Source: Chryseobacterium sp.
GTDB lineage: Bacteria > Bacteroidota > Bacteroidia > Flavobacteriales > Weeksellaceae
NCBI GenBank assembly: GCA_003248755.1
Contig: QFQW01000028.1
Location: forward strand, 1 to 43,708
Direction: 5' to 3'
DNA: 43,708 nt
The notes under the pieces: generated by a model
What the model saw: only the letters and a program-made list of their open reading frames with translations
The model's database searches: none
Told to the model about the DNA's origin: nothing
Program-made: the position numbers and the translations under genes
In this document: positions 8,605-16,413 of the stretch, one piece after another
How the letters are laid out: the number at the start of each line of letters is the position of its first letter
Position numbering within the stretch: position 1 is the first letter of the stretch

Positions 8605-8606
8605 TT
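8568..8606 (+). terminator. Orphan plus-strand terminator hairpin
   Basis: A perfect nine-base stem (AATCGCCTT with AAGGCGATT) is followed on the plus strand by TTTTTTATTTATTTTT. No plus-strand gene precedes it after the terminator at 8307-8342. On the minus strand it lies past the crotonase stop but lacks a downstream T-run in that direction. Confidence 0.65.
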
Positions 8607-9360
8607 ATTTATTTTTAAATTGATTAATAGCATTTACAGTAAAATCCGACAGAACCAATTGTCCGCTGACCGCCGCTCGCTCGGTTAAGAGATGATCCCA
8701 ATGCTCTGTCCCTTTCCAAAGAATATTTTTCAGTTCAAACATTGCTTCTGGATTTGAAGCTGCTAATTTCTCTGCAAGAATTTGGATTTCAGCATCCATT
8801 TCCTCCGTTGTTTCGTACATATCCTGGAACATATTTTTTTCTCTTGCCCATTCGGCAGAGTAAAATTCAGTTGCATTGATTGCCAGTTGCGCAAAAGCCG
8901 AAGTTCCGATTTTCTTTTCTACAACAGGACTGATAACAAAAGGGCCAATTCCGACAGCCAATTCACTTAGTTTTACAGAAGCATTTTCTGTAGCAAAAGT
9001 ATAATCCGCCGCGCAGGCAATGCCAACGCCTCCACCAACCGCTTTTCCGTGGATTCTGGCGATAATCAGCTTCGGGGATTTTCGCATTGCGTTGATAACA
9101 TTGGCAAATCCTGAGAAGAATGTTTTCCCGGTTTCGAAATCTTTGATAGAAATCAATTCGTCAAAAGATGCGCCTGCACAAAAAGCTTTCTCGCCACCAC
9201 TTTTCAGAATAATAACTTTTACCTCATCATTATTGCTAAGGTTGTTAATTTCTTCTACAAGATTCCTAAGTTGTGAACTCGGCATCGAATTGCTTTGAGG
9301 ATGAAAAAACTCAATTGTTCCGATTCCGTTTTCTATGGTCGATGTTACGTATGCGTTCAT
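8605..9360 (-). CDS. Enoyl-CoA hydratase/isomerase family protein (PaaG/PaaF-like)
   Basis: This 251-residue crotonase-fold protein has the first oxyanion-hole motif CAGASF (61-66) and the second near GKAVGGGVGIA (106-115). Glu133 in SELAVG matches the second catalytic glutamate of enoyl-CoA hydratase. The first catalytic glutamate position is Gly here (GGGVGIA instead of GGGCELA), so it may be an isomerase rather than a hydratase. It is the last gene of the paa cluster, 13 bases past the toxin gene. It probably handles the ring-epoxide/oxepin CoA steps or beta-oxidation of the opened chain. Which of PaaG or PaaF it replaces is uncertain. Confidence 0.85.
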   Translation of the reverse strand: MNAYVTSTIENGIGTIEFFHPQSNSMPSSQLRNLVEEINNLSNNDEVKVIILKSGGEKAFCAGASFDELISIKDFETGKTFFSGFANVINAMRKSPKLIIARIHGKAVGGGVGIACAADYTFATENASVKLSELAVGIGPFVISPVVEKKIGTSAFAQLAINATEFYSAEWAREKNMFQDMYETTEEMDAEIQILAEKLAASNPEAMFELKNILWKGTEHWDHLLTERAAVSGQLVLSDFTVNAINQFKNK

Positions 9361-9373
9361 TAATAATTAATGT

Positions 9374-9760
9374 TTACCAAAGTAATTTTAGATTTTTGTA
9401 TTGATTAAAATTTGAATCTTTAGAAATAATAGTACAATTTTCACAGACAGCTTGGGAAATAATGATTCTATCAAAAGGATCTCTGTGAATAATTTCCAGA
9501 TTTGACAGCTCAACAATATGATCAAATTCAATTGGTACTAATTGAAAATCATTTTTTAATATTTCGGACTTCAAATCATTTAAGGAAATCTCGAGTGTCA
9601 ATTTACCTAAGCTAATTTTTATAGCTATTTCCCATATTGAAGCAATGCTTACAAAACATATATTATCAGCATTTTCTATTGCAGACCGTGCATCATCGGA
9701 AAGATTTGAATTCCCTTCGAAAAACCAAAGAAGCGTATGGGTGTCCAGCAAATACTTCAT
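9374..9760 (-). CDS. PIN-domain toxin (VapC-like ribonuclease)
   Basis: This 128-residue PIN domain starts MKYLLDTHTLLWFFEG. The acidic active-site set is visible: Asp6, Glu44 (IWEIAIK), Asp94 and Asp97 (HRDPFDRIIISQA) and Asp115 (SKDSNF). Family members are Mg-dependent RNases that cut tRNA or other RNA and are neutralised by their antitoxin. Its start overlaps the antitoxin stop by one base (TAATG), the classic toxin-antitoxin arrangement. It lies between paaZ and the crotonase gene on the same strand and with short spacers, so it is within the paa transcription unit. Confidence 0.9.
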   Translation of the reverse strand: MKYLLDTHTLLWFFEGNSNLSDDARSAIENADNICFVSIASIWEIAIKISLGKLTLEISLNDLKSEILKNDFQLVPIEFDHIVELSNLEIIHRDPFDRIIISQAVCENCTIISKDSNFNQYKNLKLLW

Positions 9761-9972
9761 TACATATAATCTTTGAAGTCTTCTAAGGGCGAATCAAAAT
9801 CTTCTGATAGAGAGACTTTACCTTTTAGGCTCCCAAATGTTTTCTTCGGCTTTTTTGGAGTTTTCTCTTTCTTTTTGGTTTTATCTAAAAGAAACTCAAT
9901 GAAATCCTCTGCTTCTTTTCTGAGAGCTGGCGACAGATTTTCAATTTTTTTATATAATGAAAGAGTTGTCAT
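9760..9972 (-). CDS. DUF2281-type antitoxin (VapB-like)
   Basis: From the ATG at 9972 this is a 70-residue protein. The frame extends upstream to a TTG at 9993, but MTTLSLYKKIENLSPALRKEA is the typical family start. The N-terminal helix pair (SPALRKEAEDFIEFLLDK) matches the DUF2281 group. A Lys/Pro-rich linker (KKKEKTPKKPKKTFGSLKG) and an acidic tail that would wrap the toxin follow. It starts 33 bases after the paaZ stop. It is the partner of the PIN toxin and probably autoregulates the pair. Confidence 0.82.
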   Translation of the reverse strand: MTTLSLYKKIENLSPALRKEAEDFIEFLLDKTKKKEKTPKKPKKTFGSLKGKVSLSEDFDSPLEDFKDYM

Positions 9973-10005
9973 ATTATTTTTATTTTGAATCAAATTTACA
10001 AAAAA

Positions 10006-12051
10006 TTATTCCTGATTCAGTTTTTTGACCATTGTCAGAATCGTAGCAATCGCCACAGTTTCTCCGGTCTCGTCATAAACATCCACGAGCCAGCGGACAA
10101 TTCCTTTGGAGATATCGTCTTCGTCCCGTTTTTCCTGATTGATTTTTTCTTTGCAGGTAAATTTCACACCAATCGTCATTCCAGGATAAACTGGTTTAAC
10201 AAAGCGGCATTCGTCTAAGCCATAATTCAGTAAAACCGGCCCCTTTCTTGGGTCAACAAATAAACCTGCAGCTCTGCTCAAAATGAAATAACCGTGTGCT
10301 ACTCTGCCTTCGAATATCGTGCCTTCCAAAGACGTTGCATCCATATGCGCGTAGAAATTATCTCCGGAAACATTAGCAAAATTGGTGATATCAGCTTCCG
10401 TCACAGTATGTTTTGCCGTGATGTAAGTTTCACCGATTTTCAGTTCTTCAAAATGTTTTCTGAATGGATGAATATTATCTTCCCATTGTTTTCCGCCATA
10501 TTGATATTGCTGCGTGATATGCGTCAAAGTCGTTGGCGAACCCTGAATCGCGGTGCGTTGCATATAATGAAGAACACCTCGTTTTCCCCCCATTTCTTCT
10601 CCGCCGCCAGCTCTTCCGGGACCTCCGTGAATCAGCATTGGCAATGGTGAACCGTGGCCGGTGCTTTCTTTCGCACAGTCTGAATTGAGAATCAGAATCC
10701 GTCCATGCATTGATGCGGCTCCGATGACAAAATCTCTTGCAAAATCATCATCAGCCGTAACAACCGAACAACAAAGTGAACCTTTTCCCATTCTCGCCAG
10801 TTCAATCGCTTCTTCCAGATTATTGTATGGAATAATTGTACTGACTGGTCCAAATGCTTCGATATTATGGCAATCTGTATATTTGAAAGGGTCAGAATTA
10901 AGGAATAAAATCGGGGAAATAAATGCGCCTTTGTTTTTATCCGCACCTTTTACTTCGAAATTATCCAGATTTCCGAAAACGATTTCCTGGGTTTTGGATA
11001 ATTCCTTAACTTTCTCAGAAACTTCCTTCACCTGGTCTTTATTAGCCAATGCGCCCATTCTCACACCTTCGACATTCGGGTCGCCGATAATCACGCCGGA
11101 AAGTCTTTGTCCAAGTGCAACCTGAACATCTTCCACCAAATTTGTAGGAACTAGTAATCGTCTGACCGCCGTGCATTTTTGTCCGGCTTTAGTCGTCATT
11201 TCGCGCAGTGCTTCTTTGATGAACAAATCGAATTCAGCAGTTCCCGGTTTTGCATCTTCACCTAAAACCATCGCATTCAGAGAATCGGCCTCCAAATTAA
11301 AAGGAACCGATTCTTCAATAATTTTCGGATGCGCTTTCAGCATTTTTCCCGTAGAAGCCGAACCTGTAAACGTCACAACATCTTCCATTGTCACATTATC
11401 CAAAATTCCGTTGGCTGAGCCGCAAATCAATTGAAGACTTCCTTCCGGTAAAATTTGGGAAGCGATGATTTCTTTAACGACAACTTCAGTCAAAAAACTT
11501 GTTGCTGTTGCGGGTTTCACAATTGCCGGAACGCCCGCCAAGAGATTCACCGCAATTTTCTCCAACATTCCCCAAACCGGAAAATTAAAGGCGTTAATAT
11601 GAATCGCAACACCACGTTTAGGTGTGCAAATATGGTGTCCGATAAAAGTTCCTTCTTTAGAAAGCTTCACTGCATCGCCATCGATATAATAAGGTAAGTC
11701 CGGAAATTGCCTTCTCAGCGATGCATTCGAGAACAGGTTTCCAATCCCGCCTTCGATATCTACCCAGGAATCGGCTTTGGTTGCACCTGTTGCCCAACTC
11801 ACTTTGTAGAAAATATCCTTCTTTTCCATCAAATGAAAAGCGAGTTTCTTCAACATCAGCCCTCTTTCCTGAAACGTCATTTTTCTGAGCGCGGGACCGC
11901 CGACTTTCCTGGCATAATCCATCATTTCCGCAAAATCCAAACCTTTGGAAGTCGCAGTGGCGACTAATTCTCCATTGATAGCATTATATAAAGCCTGCCC
12001 TTCTCCTTCTCCTTTTATCCACCTTCCGAGCGCGTAATTTTCTAGTTGCAT
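10006..12051 (-). CDS. paaZ: PaaZ: oxepin-CoA hydrolase / 3-oxo-5,6-dehydrosuberyl-CoA semialdehyde dehydrogenase
   Basis: This 681-residue bifunctional enzyme opens the oxepin-CoA ring and oxidises the resulting aldehyde with NADP. The N-terminal aldehyde dehydrogenase domain (about 1-520) has Asn153-Phe156 (NAFNF region), Glu254 (FNLEADS) and catalytic Cys293 (GQKCTAV). These agree closely with Glu256/Cys295 of the E. coli enzyme. The C-terminal MaoC-like hydratase domain (about 535-681) keeps Asp564 and His569 (SGDNFYAHMD). It is full length with no visible damage, so both activities are expected. It follows paaJ by a gap containing a palindrome and precedes the toxin-antitoxin pair. Confidence 0.96.
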   Translation of the reverse strand: MQLENYALGRWIKGEGEGQALYNAINGELVATATSKGLDFAEMMDYARKVGGPALRKMTFQERGLMLKKLAFHLMEKKDIFYKVSWATGATKADSWVDIEGGIGNLFSNASLRRQFPDLPYYIDGDAVKLSKEGTFIGHHICTPKRGVAIHINAFNFPVWGMLEKIAVNLLAGVPAIVKPATATSFLTEVVVKEIIASQILPEGSLQLICGSANGILDNVTMEDVVTFTGSASTGKMLKAHPKIIEESVPFNLEADSLNAMVLGEDAKPGTAEFDLFIKEALREMTTKAGQKCTAVRRLLVPTNLVEDVQVALGQRLSGVIIGDPNVEGVRMGALANKDQVKEVSEKVKELSKTQEIVFGNLDNFEVKGADKNKGAFISPILFLNSDPFKYTDCHNIEAFGPVSTIIPYNNLEEAIELARMGKGSLCCSVVTADDDFARDFVIGAASMHGRILILNSDCAKESTGHGSPLPMLIHGGPGRAGGGEEMGGKRGVLHYMQRTAIQGSPTTLTHITQQYQYGGKQWEDNIHPFRKHFEELKIGETYITAKHTVTEADITNFANVSGDNFYAHMDATSLEGTIFEGRVAHGYFILSRAAGLFVDPRKGPVLLNYGLDECRFVKPVYPGMTIGVKFTCKEKINQEKRDEDDISKGIVRWLVDVYDETGETVAIATILTMVKKLNQE

Positions 12052-12076
12052 TTTTTCTGTATTAAGTATTATGTAA

Positions 12077-12126
12077 AATGTACAAAGTAGAATGCGTGGT
12101 TAAATGTACTTTTTACTTTGTACATT
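12077..12126. repeat. Palindrome between paaJ and paaZ
   Basis: Perfect 13-base arms (12077-12089 and 12114-12126, AATGTACAAAGTA and its complement) enclose 24 bases. The flanks add partial pairing. It may be a dispersed palindromic repeat or an RNA hairpin that affects paaZ mRNA processing. Confidence 0.6.
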
Positions 12127-12143
12127 CTACTTTTTACAACTAA

Positions 12144-13349
12144 TTAAACTTTCTCAATAATTACTGCAAAACCCTGCCCCAAACCAACACACATTGTTGC
12201 CAGCGCATATTTTTTATTTTGATTTTGTAATTCATACATTGCAGAATTCAGGATTCTTGCGCCACTCATTCCCAGCGGATGCCCAAGCGCAATGGCGCCG
12301 CCGTTCGGATTGATTCTATGGTCGTTATCATCTAAATTCCACGCTCTGATGCAGGCTAAACTTTGTGCAGCAAAAGCTTCATTTAATTCAATAATATCAA
12401 TATCATTGAAAGTCAATCCTGCTTTTTGCAATGCCAATTCTGCTGCTTTTACCGGGCCAATTCCCATAAACTTTGGCTCAACACCGACAACCGCGCTCGA
12501 AATGATTCTTGCTTTTGGCGTCAATCCAAATTCTTTAATAGCGTTGTCTGATGCTAATAAGTTTACCGCCGCACCGTCATTCAATCCGGAAGCATTTCCC
12601 GCAGTGACTGTTCCATCTTTTTTGAAAGCAGTTCTTAATTTTGACAAGCCTTCCAGAGTAGTGTCATTTTTCGGAAATTCATCTATATCAAAAATCAAAT
12701 CTTCTCCTTTTCTCTGAGGAATATTAACGGCAACAATTTCCTGTGCCAATCTTCCGTTTTCCTGTGCAGCCTTAGCTTTTTGTTGTGAGTTAAAAGCAAA
12801 AAAATCTTGGTCTTCCCGGGAAATATTATCACGCTCTGCCAGGTTTTCAGCAGTTTCGCCCATTGCATCCACACCGTACATTTCCTTCATTTTCGGATTA
12901 ATGAAACGCCAGCCAAAAGTCGTATCATAGATTTTCGTATCGCCACCAAAAGGACTTTCAGATTTTGAAATCACCAATGGCCCGCGTGTCATATTCTCGA
13001 CACCGCCTGAAATCATCAAATCAGCATCACCAACTTGAATAGCTCTTGCAGCATTAATCGCTGCCGACAAACCGGAAGCGCAAAGTCGGTTGACCGTTTC
13101 GCCGGGAACTCGATAATCCAAACCAGAAAGCAAAGCCGACATTCTTGCAATATTCCGATTGTCTTCACCCGCTTGATTAGCGCAGCCTAAAACAACATCA
13201 TAGATTCTGCTTTGGTCGATATCCGGGTTTCTTTCCAATAATTTTTTAATGACAAAAGCCGCCATATCATCGGGACGAACAGAAGATAAACTCCCTTTTA
13301 ATTTTCCGATTGGTGTTCGGACCCCGTCTATTATATATACATTGTTCAT
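12144..13349 (-). CDS. paaJ: 3-oxoadipyl-CoA/3-oxo-5,6-dehydrosuberyl-CoA thiolase
   Basis: This 401-residue thiolase has nucleophile Cys90 (NRLCASGLS), His357 in GGAIALGHPLG and Cys387 in TMCVGLGQG. These are the complete catalytic triad of degradative thiolases. The N-terminus VYIIDGVRTPIGKLKGSLS is typical of PaaJ/PcaF. In the phenylacetate pathway it cleaves 3-oxo-5,6-dehydrosuberyl-CoA and 3-oxoadipyl-CoA to acetyl-CoA and finally succinyl-CoA. It lies between paaH and paaZ, which supports this over a general acetyl-CoA acetyltransferase. The symbol pcaF is also used for this family. Confidence 0.93.
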   Translation of the reverse strand: MNNVYIIDGVRTPIGKLKGSLSSVRPDDMAAFVIKKLLERNPDIDQSRIYDVVLGCANQAGEDNRNIARMSALLSGLDYRVPGETVNRLCASGLSAAINAARAIQVGDADLMISGGVENMTRGPLVISKSESPFGGDTKIYDTTFGWRFINPKMKEMYGVDAMGETAENLAERDNISREDQDFFAFNSQQKAKAAQENGRLAQEIVAVNIPQRKGEDLIFDIDEFPKNDTTLEGLSKLRTAFKKDGTVTAGNASGLNDGAAVNLLASDNAIKEFGLTPKARIISSAVVGVEPKFMGIGPVKAAELALQKAGLTFNDIDIIELNEAFAAQSLACIRAWNLDDNDHRINPNGGAIALGHPLGMSGARILNSAMYELQNQNKKYALATMCVGLGQGFAVIIEKV

Positions 13350-13404
13350 TTTTTATGATTGATGAATAATAATCGATAAATAATTCTTATTATTAATTTT
13401 AATT

Positions 13405-13510
13405 GACCACATAGGCACATAGAATTAAGGATGAATTTTTAGAAATTAAGGAGAAATAGTTGCTTTAACTATTTAAACTTTATCAAAAAAACTATGTGTC
13501 TATGTGGTTT
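13405..13510. repeat. Long imperfect palindrome between paaH and paaJ
   Basis: Outer arms at 13405-13422 (ACCACATAGGCACATAG) and 13492-13508 (CTATGTGTCTATGTGGT) pair. A second inner stem lies at 13454-13474 (AAATAGTT/AACTATTT). The 166-base gap is almost wholly this element. The outer arms resemble those of the element at 28985-29072. Confidence 0.65.
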
Positions 13511-13515
13511 AAATA

Positions 13516-14673
13516 TTATTTATAAAAGTTTTTATTTTGTTTTACTAAGTTTTTGATGATTGGACTGCATCTGTAACGGTCTTCGTGATAAAAATTATAA
13601 AGTCCATCGAGTTCATTCCGGAGATTTTCTAATCCAAATTCATCCGCCCATTTTAATAATCCTTTTGGGTAATTGACACCTTTAATCATTGCCAAATCGA
13701 TGTCTTCTGCTGAAGCAATTCCAAGGAAATTCGCATCTGCAGCTTCATTCATCAGCATTACCAAAATTCTTTTGAAAATCGATTCTAATAATTCCTGACT
13801 CTCATTCGGTTTTGGCTTTTCTGCATTTTGAGAGTAATCATAAAAACCTCTTCCTGTCTTTTTACCGAAAAATCCCGCTTCGAATAATCTTTTTTGTGTG
13901 AATGACGGCTTAAATTTCGGGTCGTAGAAGAATTCTTTGAAAACACTTTCTGTTACCCGGTAATTCACATCGTGACCAATAAAATCCATCAATTGAAACG
14001 GTCCCATTTTGAAGCCTCCCAGACTTGTCATTGCAAAATCAATGGTTGCGCAATCAGCAATTCCTTCTTCTAAAATTCTAATCGCTTCGCCGTAAAATGG
14101 TCTTGCCACACGATTCACAATAAAACCTGGTGTATCTTTTGCAATCACAGGCAATTTATTCCAGCTTTCTACTAAATTCTTCGTTTTTGAAATTAAGTTT
14201 TCATCTGTCTGAACGGCAGGAATAATTTCTACCAAAGCCATCAGAGGCGCAGGATTGAAAAAGTGGATTCCAATCACACGACTTGGTTTTTGACAAGCCG
14301 ACGCAATGGATGCAATAGATAGAGATGAAGTGTTGGTTGCCAGAATGCAATCTTCAGAAACAAGACTTTCCAATTTTTGGAACAAATCTTTTTTAATTTC
14401 CAAATCTTCGATAATCGCTTCGATGATTAACTCCGAATCTTTTAGTTCTGATAATTTATCGCTCAGTCGGATATTATCGAAATAAAATTCCGCTTCTTCG
14501 TAAGTCAACTTTCCCTTTTCGGCTAATTTTTGGAACTGAGCTTCCAGATTTTTTCCAGCTTTTTCTACGGCAATCGGATTGCTGTCATACAACAAAACCT
14601 GATTTCCGGCTGTTGCCAAAACCTGTGCAATTCCACTTCCCATTGCTCCGCTACCGACTATTCCTATTTTCAT
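13516..14673 (-). CDS. paaH: 3-hydroxyadipyl-CoA dehydrogenase
   Basis: This 385-residue protein is a 3-hydroxyacyl-CoA dehydrogenase of the PaaH type. It has a Rossmann NAD motif GSGAMGSGIAQ (residues 7-17), the catalytic His region IGIHFFNPAPLM (near residue 136), GFIVNRVARPFYGEA, and a second C-terminal dehydrogenase domain. It oxidises 3-hydroxyadipyl-CoA to 3-oxoadipyl-CoA with NAD, feeding the thiolase encoded next. The 188-base leader contains one copy of the GCAAAG repeat (14731-14800). No defect is visible. Confidence 0.92.
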   Translation of the reverse strand: MKIGIVGSGAMGSGIAQVLATAGNQVLLYDSNPIAVEKAGKNLEAQFQKLAEKGKLTYEEAEFYFDNIRLSDKLSELKDSELIIEAIIEDLEIKKDLFQKLESLVSEDCILATNTSSLSIASIASACQKPSRVIGIHFFNPAPLMALVEIIPAVQTDENLISKTKNLVESWNKLPVIAKDTPGFIVNRVARPFYGEAIRILEEGIADCATIDFAMTSLGGFKMGPFQLMDFIGHDVNYRVTESVFKEFFYDPKFKPSFTQKRLFEAGFFGKKTGRGFYDYSQNAEKPKPNESQELLESIFKRILVMLMNEAADANFLGIASAEDIDLAMIKGVNYPKGLLKWADEFGLENLRNELDGLYNFYHEDRYRCSPIIKNLVKQNKNFYK

Positions 14674-14730
14674 TTTTTCTGTGAAATGTATTTATGTAAA
14701 AAGTAAAATGACTTTTCTATTCTATATTTT

Positions 14731-14805
14731 TAACGCAAAGTGCGCAAAGTTTTTTTTATTTATTGTTATGCTTTTAAGTTAGCAAAGGCGTAAAACTTAA
14801 CCAAG
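14731..14805 (+). repeat. GCAAAG-type intergenic repeat, copy A
   Basis: It begins AACGCAAAGTGCGCAAAG, continues with a T-run and AT-rich core, and ends with AAGTTAGCAAAGGCGTAAAA. It matches copies at 19229, 20669 and 21360 in order and spacing. This copy lies upstream of paaH. Confidence 0.8.
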
Positions 14806-14861
14806 AGCTCAAAGATTTTTTCATTAAATCTAACAACTATCAACTAAAAACCAACAACCTA

Positions 14862-15437
14862 CTAATGGCATTTAAAATAATCAAAAGGTTCCTTGCAATC
14901 ATCGCATTGGTATAATGCTTTGCAGGATGTGGAACCAAACTGGCTTACCAAATGTGTCTGTCTTGAGCCACAAAGCGGACACTCGACCTCATCTGTTTTT
15001 GAAAATAATTCATCACTATTTTTGGAATAAACAGGCGGTGCAATGCCATATGCTTTTAGTTTTTGTTTTCCTTCTTCCGTCATCCAATCGGTGGTCCAAG
15101 CCGGGCTTAGCCGATTGGTGATTTTAATGTTGTTGTAGCCTTTTTCAATCAGTTTCATTTTAATCGCAACATTAATCATCGATGTTGCCGGACAACCGGA
15201 ATAAGTCGGTGTTACGACAATTTCGATTTCATCTTCCTGAACATCATTGTGGACTGAAACGATATGTCGCTCCTCCGGAGCTTTTTCTTTCGTTTCGTAT
15301 TTATTTTCTACAAACTTATCGCTCCTACGGAGCTTGACATCACGGATAATTCCCAAATCCAAAAGATTGAGAACGGGAACTTCCGGGTCGGGAACTTCTT
15401 CTAAGATTTGCCAGATATGTTCTTCTGTGACTGTCAT
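14862..15437 (-). CDS. paaD: PaaD: phenylacetyl-CoA epoxidase maturation subunit
   Basis: From the ATG at 15437 this is a 191-residue protein. The frame also reads back to a TTG at 15494, but MTVTEEHIWQILEEVPDPE is the normal family start, and the upstream residues come from a degenerate repeat. It has an N-terminal MIP18/DUF59 domain (PDPEVPVLNLLDLGI and PTYSGCPATSMI) and a C-terminal zinc-ribbon (CPLCGS...CDDCKEPFDYFKC). PaaD is needed for a working epoxidase, probably for metal-centre assembly. It follows paaC by 199 bases. Confidence 0.93.
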   Translation of the reverse strand: MTVTEEHIWQILEEVPDPEVPVLNLLDLGIIRDVKLRRSDKFVENKYETKEKAPEERHIVSVHNDVQEDEIEIVVTPTYSGCPATSMINVAIKMKLIEKGYNNIKITNRLSPAWTTDWMTEEGKQKLKAYGIAPPVYSKNSDELFSKTDEVECPLCGSRQTHLVSQFGSTSCKALYQCDDCKEPFDYFKCH

Positions 15438-15445
15438 TTTTTTTT

Positions 15446-15588
15446 TTCGCAAAGGCGCAAAAATTAATTTACCAATATATTCTTTAGTCGCCAATACACT
15501 TCGACTCCGCTCAGTGTGACATCTCTAATACAATTGTTTCAATTGAAAAGTATCTTGAGCCTTTCGCAAATTTGTTCGCTATTTGCGA
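15446..15588. repeat. Mixed repeat fragments upstream of paaD
   Basis: The gap between paaC and paaD holds a degenerate GCAAAG-type fragment (15447-15467) and the motif GCTCAGTGTGACATCTCTAA (15509-15528) shared with 21487-21506. It also has a CGCAAAT/ATTTGCG stem (15565-15588). No gene is present. Confidence 0.55.
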
Positions 15589-15636
15589 CTTAAAGCAGTT
15601 CTCTATTCACAACTCTTGTGCCTTTGCCTTACTATT

Positions 15637-16401
15637 CTACCATTCCATATTAAGATAAGTGCGCTGCATCATTTGCATCTCAGCTAAGATGTAACCCATT
15701 TTCTCTGTATGTTTACCGTCTTTTCCGCCAGTCAATTGTCTCGATTTGGAAAAATCAACAAAGAGAGTTGCCTCATTCAGGATTTCCAATACTTTGGTTT
15801 CCCAGTTGGTTCGGAAGTTCCTTATGTCCGGAATTACATTATTTTCAATTAATTCTAATTCCCAGTTGGTTGGAATAAACATCTCATCTGTAAAATCAAT
15901 GATGTTTTCAACCGAATTCTGGATTCTGTTGTGACTCTCTTCTGTTCCATCGCCCAGACGAATCACCCATTCGCTACTCCATTTTAAATGATAAGTCACT
16001 TCTTTTAATGACTTCTCTGCTATGGAAGCCAATTTCAAATCAGGATGATTTTTGAGTTCACTTAATAATAAATGATGATAGACATCAAAGAAAAACTGTC
16101 TCGCAATCGTGTCTCCAAAATGTCCATTCTCCCTTTCAACTAAAAGCAGATTTTTGAATTCTCGTTCGTTTCTCAGGAAAGCCAAATCGTCTTCTGATTT
16201 TCCTTCATTCTGAATTTCGGCAGCGTATTGATAATAGTTGGAAGATTCTCCCAACAAATCCAAGGCAATATTGGACATTGCAATATCTTGCTCCAAGACT
16301 GGTCCTTTTCCACACCATTCGCATAAACGCTGACCAAGAATCAGGCTGGTGTCGGCGAGATGCAGAATATAATTGAGCCTGTTGTTTTGATTATTTTCCA
16401 T
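15637..16401 (-). CDS. paaC: PaaC: phenylacetyl-CoA 1,2-epoxidase structural subunit
   Basis: This 254-residue ferritin-like protein pairs with PaaA in the epoxidase (ring 1,2-epoxidase) core and is catalytically silent. Family signatures are LHLADTSLILGQRLCEWCGK at the N-terminus, MSNIALDLLGESSNYYQYAA, and YHLKWSSEWVIRLGDGTEES around residue 155. It normally follows paaB directly; here a hydrolase gene is placed between them, ending 12 bases upstream of this start. The sequence looks intact. Confidence 0.95.
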   Translation of the reverse strand: MENNQNNRLNYILHLADTSLILGQRLCEWCGKGPVLEQDIAMSNIALDLLGESSNYYQYAAEIQNEGKSEDDLAFLRNEREFKNLLLVERENGHFGDTIARQFFFDVYHHLLLSELKNHPDLKLASIAEKSLKEVTYHLKWSSEWVIRLGDGTEESHNRIQNSVENIIDFTDEMFIPTNWELELIENNVIPDIRNFRTNWETKVLEILNEATLFVDFSKSRQLTGGKDGKHTEKMGYILAEMQMMQRTYLNMEW

Positions 16402-16413
16402 TTTATGCTTATA

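Noticed and set aside
10661..11125. 154-residue plus-strand reading frame within paaZ
   Set aside because: It is antisense to the intact paaZ coding region, whose catalytic residues are conserved; no coding signs support it.
15438..15494. Longer PaaD start (TTG at 15494)
   Set aside because: The extra N-terminal residues derive from a degenerate repeat and a homopolymer run; the internal ATG gives the family's usual length.
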